From Pseudomonadota bacterium (GTDB taxonomy: Bacteria; Pseudomonadota; Alphaproteobacteria; Reyranellales; Reyranellaceae), in contig JAEZHS010000360.1 in NCBI GenBank assembly GCA_023436825.1, positions 1 through 10,979 of the forward strand: a stretch of 10,979 nt of DNA, given 5' to 3'. The notes under the pieces are model-generated. The model saw only the letters and a list, made by a program, of their open reading frames with translations, made no database searches and was not told the DNA's origin. Positions 7,761 to 10,979 of this stretch are shown here, piece by piece (position 1 is the first letter of the stretch; each line of letters starts with the position of its first letter). The translations under genes and the position numbers were made by a program.

Positions 7761-9116
7761 CTAGGCAACCGCCCGAGACCCTCTCCAGAAACCGCTGGCA
7801 CCGAACAGGTCGCCAACCATGGCGTCGAGCCAGCCGAGCTCGTGCAGCACGTCGAGGCCGGTGAAGCGACGTCGGATCAGACGTGCGCGCTTGTAGTCTC
7901 GGGCGTGCTTGGCGCCGCTGATGCCGATGCCTTCCGCGCTCGCGGGAGCGCCGGCCGAGTTGAGCCAGCGCCGTACGGTCTTGGCCTCCGGCAGCATTTG
8001 GCGCAGCCGCTCCGCGAGTTGCGGCCAAATCTCCTGCAGACGGCGCAGGCGCGCCTCGACGATCGGCGCCGGCGATGCCTTGGCCACCGCTTCGACCTCG
8101 GCATTGGCGGCCATGAAGGACAGCGGAAACGACGTCGCGATCTCGGCGCGCAGCGTCGCCGGCGACGGAGTCCGGGCTGCGAGCTCGACCGGTGCGATGG
8201 CCGACAGGTCCTGGCGCAGCAGCCACTCATAGGCCACCAGCATCGACAGGCAGCCCACGCCGACGCAGGCGCCGTGCGAGACGGGCACGCCGCCGACCGC
8301 GACCTCCTCCATCTCCCACAGATGCGCGAACTGATGGTCGCTGCCGCTGGCCGGCCGCGAATTGCCATGCGCCTGCATGGCGAGGCCCGCCATGATCAAC
8401 CCGCGCATCAGCCCGTCGAGGGCGGCACGCTCGCCGCGCCGCACGCCGGCCGGATCGCCGAGCCAGGCGGCGAGATTATTCTGCACCATGGAGAAGGGCG
8501 CAGGATCGAGGGCCTCAACGCCGAGCGCATCGGCCACGATCCAGTCGGCGCCGGCCACCAGCTTGCCCACCAGATCGCCGTAGCCCCAGCCGGCCATCGC
8601 CGCCGGCGCCGTGGCGATGACCGCGAGATCGGCTACGATGGCGACGGGTGCGGCGCAGGCAAAGGTCCGCTTGAAGCCGTCGTCGCGCAGCGCCGCGCCG
8701 GACGCGGCATAACCGTCCATCGACGCCGCGGTCGGAACGCAGACATAGGGCGTACCGGCAAGCTCGGCGGCATACTTGACCAGATCATTGATGACGCCGG
8801 CGCCGACGGCGATGGGAAGAGCGGCGCCGGCCTTGATGCTCGTCGCCAGGGCACGCGCCGTCTCCGCGCTCGGCTTCACCCGCGGCTCGCCGGCCAGCAC
8901 GACCGGGTCACAGGCTGCCAGCCGCTCCGATTCCAGCAGCGATGCCACCCGCTTTCCAGCGACCTTCCAGGTGTGATCGTCGGCGACCACGACGTAGCGC
9001 TCCGCCGGCGCCGTCTGCCGCAGCACAGCGGGCAGGCTGCCGAGGTTTCCCGCCGCAATCCGCACGTCGCGTGTGGTCGCCGCGGATCGAATCGCCGCCG
9101 AAAGATGCCCGTCCAT
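7761..9116 (-). CDS. egsA: sn-glycerol-1-phosphate dehydrogenase-like enzyme (AraM/EgsA family)
   Basis: 451-aa member of the iron-containing/G1P dehydrogenase superfamily, expected to interconvert a glycerol-1-phosphate-type polyol phosphate and its ketone (DHAP for G1P) with NAD(P). Visible motifs: nucleotide-binding VGAGVINDLVKYAA at 104-117, VPTAASMDGYAASGAALRDDGFKRT at 128-151, the metal ligands Asp181 (GYGDLVGK, 178-185), His261 (SGSDHQFAH) and His281 (SHGACVGVG), and the bacterial-type C-terminal part with RARLIRRRFTGLDVLHELGWLD at 410-431. All three metal ligands are kept, so it should be active. The ATG at 9116 has no clear Shine-Dalgarno sequence (GATGGGCC only). It is the first gene of the operon leading into ugpB, next to the divergent SorC regulator. 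In archaea the enzyme makes membrane-lipid G1P; here, beside a glycerophosphodiester importer and GDPD, a catabolic direction is more likely. The true polyol phosphate is not proven. Confidence 0.9.
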   Translation of the reverse strand: MDGHLSAAIRSAATTRDVRIAAGNLGSLPAVLRQTAPAERYVVVADDHTWKVAGKRVASLLESERLAACDPVVLAGEPRVKPSAETARALATSIKAGAALPIAVGAGVINDLVKYAAELAGTPYVCVPTAASMDGYAASGAALRDDGFKRTFACAAPVAIVADLAVIATAPAAMAGWGYGDLVGKLVAGADWIVADALGVEALDPAPFSMVQNNLAAWLGDPAGVRRGERAALDGLMRGLIMAGLAMQAHGNSRPASGSDHQFAHLWEMEEVAVGGVPVSHGACVGVGCLSMLVAYEWLLRQDLSAIAPVELAARTPSPATLRAEIATSFPLSFMAANAEVEAVAKASPAPIVEARLRRLQEIWPQLAERLRQMLPEAKTVRRWLNSAGAPASAEGIGISGAKHARDYKRARLIRRRFTGLDVLHELGWLDAMVGDLFGASGFWRGSRAVA

Positions 9117-9135
9117 GGCCCATCAATATCAACTG

Positions 9136-9164
9136 TTTAAACATTTGTATATGATACGATACAA
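9136..9164 (-). promoter_or_regulatory. Candidate sigma-70-like promoter for the egsA-ugpBAEQ operon
   Basis: On the minus strand, TTGTAT (9164-9159) and TTTAAA (9141-9136) are 17 bases apart, the optimal spacing for -35 and -10 boxes. The match is moderate (3/6 and 4/6). Transcription would start about 13 bases before the ATG at 9116, a very short leader. Both boxes overlap the inverted repeat, so a bound regulator would block it. Sequence-only inference. Confidence 0.4.
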
Positions 9165-9171
9165 ATGTTTA
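9138..9171. promoter_or_regulatory. Probable operator: perfect 13-bp inverted repeat in the divergent control region
   Basis: The left arm TAAACATTTGTAT (9138-9150) and right arm ATACAAATGTTTA (9159-9171) are exact reverse complements around an 8-base centre (ATGATACG). The AT-rich stretch stands out sharply from the GC-rich surroundings. It lies between egsA (start 9116, minus) and the SorC-family regulator (start 9213, plus), so it is the natural binding site for that regulator, which would control both itself and the ugp operon. It overlaps promoter-like elements in both directions. The symmetry is seen directly; the bound protein is inferred. Confidence 0.75.
9150..9155 (+). promoter_or_regulatory. 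Candidate -10 element for the sorC-family regulator/kinase operon
   Basis: TATGAT (5/6 match to TATAAT) lies in the centre of the inverted repeat. No convincing -35 box is seen 16-18 bases upstream, which would fit a promoter needing activation or an alternative start site. The resulting leader to the ATG at 9213 would be about 50 bases. Confidence 0.3.
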
Positions 9172-9196
9172 TGGGCTATGACAGTCGGCAATTCGC

Positions 9197-9202
9197 AGGA
9201 GG
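9197..9202 (+). promoter_or_regulatory. Ribosome binding site that decides the regulator start
   Basis: A full AGGAGG lies 10 bases ahead of the ATG at 9213. The alternative in-frame ATG at 9165 has no such site and would place the start codon inside the right arm of the inverted repeat, so 9213 is chosen. Confidence 0.65.
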
Positions 9203-9212
9203 CAGGCAACGG

Positions 9213-10169
9213 ATGTCGGAGGATGACGAGCAGCTTCGCGTGCGCGTGGCCTGGCTCTATTTCATGGAGGGGCTCACCCAGGCGGACATTGCGGGCAAGC
9301 TCGGCATCACGCGGCTGCGCGCCAACCGCCTGCTGGGCGAAGCCCGCGAAAGCGGCCTGGTCAACATCCAGGTCAATGCCCGGCTGGCCGACTGCGTCGA
9401 ACTGGAACGCCAGCTGGTCAAGGAGACCGGCCTCAAGGACGCCATCGTGGTTCCGACCCCGGGCGACCAGGATCAGATCGCGCCCGTCCTCGGCCGCGCC
9501 ACGGCCGAGTACCTGGCGCGGCATCTCGGCGAGACGCGCGTGCGCGGGCTGGGCATCGGCTGGGGCACCACATTGCGCGAGACCATTCGTCACCTGCGCG
9601 CCGACAATTTTCCCGAGCTCAGCATCAACTCCATGATGGGCGGGCTGACCCACGGGCTTGAGCTCAACACCTTCGAGATCGCCAGTGAATTCGCCCGCCG
9701 CATCAACGGCCAGTGCAACTACCTGGCGGCGCCGATCTACGCCGGCAGCCCGCGCTCGCGCGACACCATCCTCGACCAGGACGTGTTCCAGGAGACCTTC
9801 CAGCGGCTCGCGACCAACGACGTGGCGCTGCTGAGCGTCGGCGATCTCAGCCGCCGTTCGCTTCTGATCCGCTACGGCCTGCCGCGCGACGTCACCGTCG
9901 ATTCGCTGCGCGCCGCCGGCGCCGTCGGCGACATCATGGGCACCTTCCTCGATCCCTGGGGCAAGCCCGTGAAGCATGCGCTGAACCGGCGCGTGATCGC
10001 CGCCCCCGTCGAGATGCTGCGCGACATCGCGACCGTCATCGTGGCCTCGGGCGGGCTTAACAAGACCGCGATCCTGGCGGGCGTCCTGCGCGCCAGGCTG
10101 TGCTCGGTGCTAGTGGTCGACGAAGCCGCCGCCCGCGCCGTGCTCGGCATCCTGCGCGGAACCGGCTGA
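9213..10169 (+). CDS. SorC/DeoR-type transcriptional regulator with sugar-phosphate-binding domain
   Basis: 318-aa regulator of the SorC family, the usual length. An N-terminal helix-turn-helix is seen at about 10-45 (YFMEGLTQADIAGKLG, then ITRLRANRLLGEARESGLV). The sugar-binding domain follows: GLGIGWGTTLRETI at 112-125, NSMMGGL at 139-145, AAPIYAGSPRSRDTILDQ at 172-189, LSVGDLS at 207-213, GAVGDIMGTFLDPWG at 236-250 and VIVASGGLNKTAILAGVLRA at 275-294. Such proteins sense phosphorylated sugars or polyols and regulate nearby catabolic operons, usually as tetramers. Placed between the divergent egsA-ugp operon and the downstream kinase, it probably controls both through the 13-bp inverted repeat. 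The effector is probably a phosphorylated intermediate of the pathway; whether it represses or activates cannot be told. Confidence 0.93.
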   Translation: MSEDDEQLRVRVAWLYFMEGLTQADIAGKLGITRLRANRLLGEARESGLVNIQVNARLADCVELERQLVKETGLKDAIVVPTPGDQDQIAPVLGRATAEYLARHLGETRVRGLGIGWGTTLRETIRHLRADNFPELSINSMMGGLTHGLELNTFEIASEFARRINGQCNYLAAPIYAGSPRSRDTILDQDVFQETFQRLATNDVALLSVGDLSRRSLLIRYGLPRDVTVDSLRAAGAVGDIMGTFLDPWGKPVKHALNRRVIAAPVEMLRDIATVIVASGGLNKTAILAGVLRARLCSVLVVDEAAARAVLGILRGTG

Positions 10170-10176
10170 TACCTCG

Positions 10177-10979
10177 ATGTATCTCGGCATCGACATCGGA
10201 ACGTCGAGCGTCAAGGCGGTCGTCATGGACGACCAAGACCGGCCAGTGGCGACGGCCAGCGCGCCGATCGCCCTTTCCCATCCGCGGCCATTGTGGTCCG
10301 AACAAGCGCCGCAGGATTGGTGGCAGGCCGTCGTCGACAGTCTCGACACCCTCGCAGCCCAAGTCCCGGCGGCGATGGCGGCGGTGCGCGGCATCGGCCT
10401 CTCGGGCCAGATGCTGGGCGTCACCCTGCTCGATGCCGCCGACGCGCCGATCCGCCCGGCCTTGTTGTGGAACGACGGCCGCGCCTCGGCCGAATGCGGC
10501 GAGCTCCATCGCTGCCTGGAAGATTTCGCGGAGATCGTCGGCTGCCGCGCCATGCCCGGCTTCTCCGCGCCCAAGCTGCTGTGGCTGTCACGGCATGAGC
10601 CCGACGCCATGGCACGCGCCCGGCGCATCCTGTTGACCAAGGACTACATCCGCCTAGTGCTGACCGGCGAGGCCGCCAGCGACCGCGCCGACGCCTCGGC
10701 GACGCTGCTGATGGATACCGCTCGCGGCGACTGGCATGACGGCATCCTCGCCGCCTGCGGCGTCGATCGCGCGTGCCTGCCGCGGCTGGTCGAAAGTGCG
10801 GAGATCTCGGGTGCGCTGCGCAGCGAGCTGGCCGCGCGCTGGCATCTGCCGGCCGGCACGCCGGTGGCCGGCGGCGGCGGCGACAACATGTGCGCGGGCG
10901 TCGGCGTGGGCGCAGTGCAGGCCGGAGCCGCCTATATCAGCCTCGGAACGTCAGGCGTGTACTTCGTCGCCAACGATCG
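10177..10979 (+). CDS. xylB: FGGY-family carbohydrate kinase, xylulokinase-like (partial, runs off the right edge)
   Basis: The first 267 codons are in the window; the full protein should be about 480-500 aa. It closely follows E. coli XylB: MYLGIDIGTSSVKAVV at 1-16 (phosphate-binding, Asp6), PLWSEQAPQDWW at 38-49, IGLSGQMLGVTLLDA at 73-87, PALLWNDGRA at 94-103, MPGFSAPKLLWLSRHEPD at 126-143, LLTKDYIRLVLTGE at 152-165, GGGGDNM at 232-238 with the catalytic base Asp236, and SLGTSGVYF at 255-263. Key difference: the xylulokinase motif GQMHG reads GQMLG (Leu80), replacing a His that contacts the sugar in E. coli XylB. The kinase is therefore probably active but perhaps on another ketose or polyol. 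The ATG is 7 bases after the regulator stop with only a weak ribosome site, so translation is likely coupled. Family is sure, substrate is not. Confidence 0.9.
   Translation, partial: MYLGIDIGTSSVKAVVMDDQDRPVATASAPIALSHPRPLWSEQAPQDWWQAVVDSLDTLAAQVPAAMAAVRGIGLSGQMLGVTLLDAADAPIRPALLWNDGRASAECGELHRCLEDFAEIVGCRAMPGFSAPKLLWLSRHEPDAMARARRILLTKDYIRLVLTGEAASDRADASATLLMDTARGDWHDGILAACGVDRACLPRLVESAEISGALRSELAARWHLPAGTPVAGGGGDNMCAGVGVGAVQAGAAYISLGTSGVYFVAND

Noticed and set aside
6330..9140. A 936-codon open frame on the + strand opposite ugpA (start), ugpB and egsA
   Set aside because: The translation is Arg/Gly/His/Ala-rich with no recognisable domain, as expected for the antisense of GC-rich genes. 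The minus-strand proteins it covers have clear family motifs.
9165..9212. Longer start for the SorC-family regulator at 9165
   Set aside because: It would begin inside the right arm of the inverted repeat and lacks a ribosome site, while AGGAGG precedes the ATG at 9213.

Overview
The window is about 11 kb of GC-rich DNA with tightly packed genes, G/C-biased third codon positions, very short intergenic gaps and overlapping start/stop codons. Gene content (a DppBCDF-type importer, a Ugp-type importer, a SorC-family regulator, an FGGY kinase) and protein resemblance to rhizobial-type Ugp proteins suggest an alphaproteobacterium, perhaps a soil-dwelling Rhizobiales or Rhodospirillales member. This is inference from style and similarity, not a taxonomic proof.

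Region 1 (37-3828, + strand) is a four-gene peptide/nickel/opine-family ABC importer: two permeases (DppB-like, DppC-like) followed by two ATPases (DppD-like, DppF-like), joined by gaps of 5 and 2 bases and an ATGA overlap. The periplasmic binding protein is not here and probably lies just upstream of the window.

Region 2 (9116-3825, - strand) looks like one operon: a glycerol-1-phosphate dehydrogenase-like enzyme, then ugpB, ugpA, ugpE and ugpQ. It would import a glycerol-phosphate-type compound or glycerophosphodiester, hydrolyse the diester, and oxidise a glycerol-phosphate-like product to a dihydroxyacetone-phosphate-like ketone. The usual ATPase gene ugpC is absent from this stretch. The operon ends tail to tail with region 1, the two stop codons sharing bases.

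Region 3 (9117-10979) starts with a short AT-rich divergent control region that holds a perfect 13-bp inverted repeat. It is followed on the + strand by a SorC-family sugar-responsive regulator and, 7 bases later, by a xylulokinase-like FGGY kinase that runs off the right edge. The regulator probably binds the inverted repeat and controls both directions, so regions 2 and 3 are read here as one catabolic unit.

The most interesting point is this unit as a whole: a glycerophosphodiester importer, a GDPD, a G1P-type dehydrogenase and a xylulokinase-like enzyme under one SorC regulator. Several specificity residues differ from the E. coli models: an expected Trp is missing in UgpB and the xylulokinase Gln-Met-His-Gly motif reads Gln-Met-Leu-Gly. 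The real substrate may therefore be neither sn-glycerol-3-phosphate nor D-xylulose.
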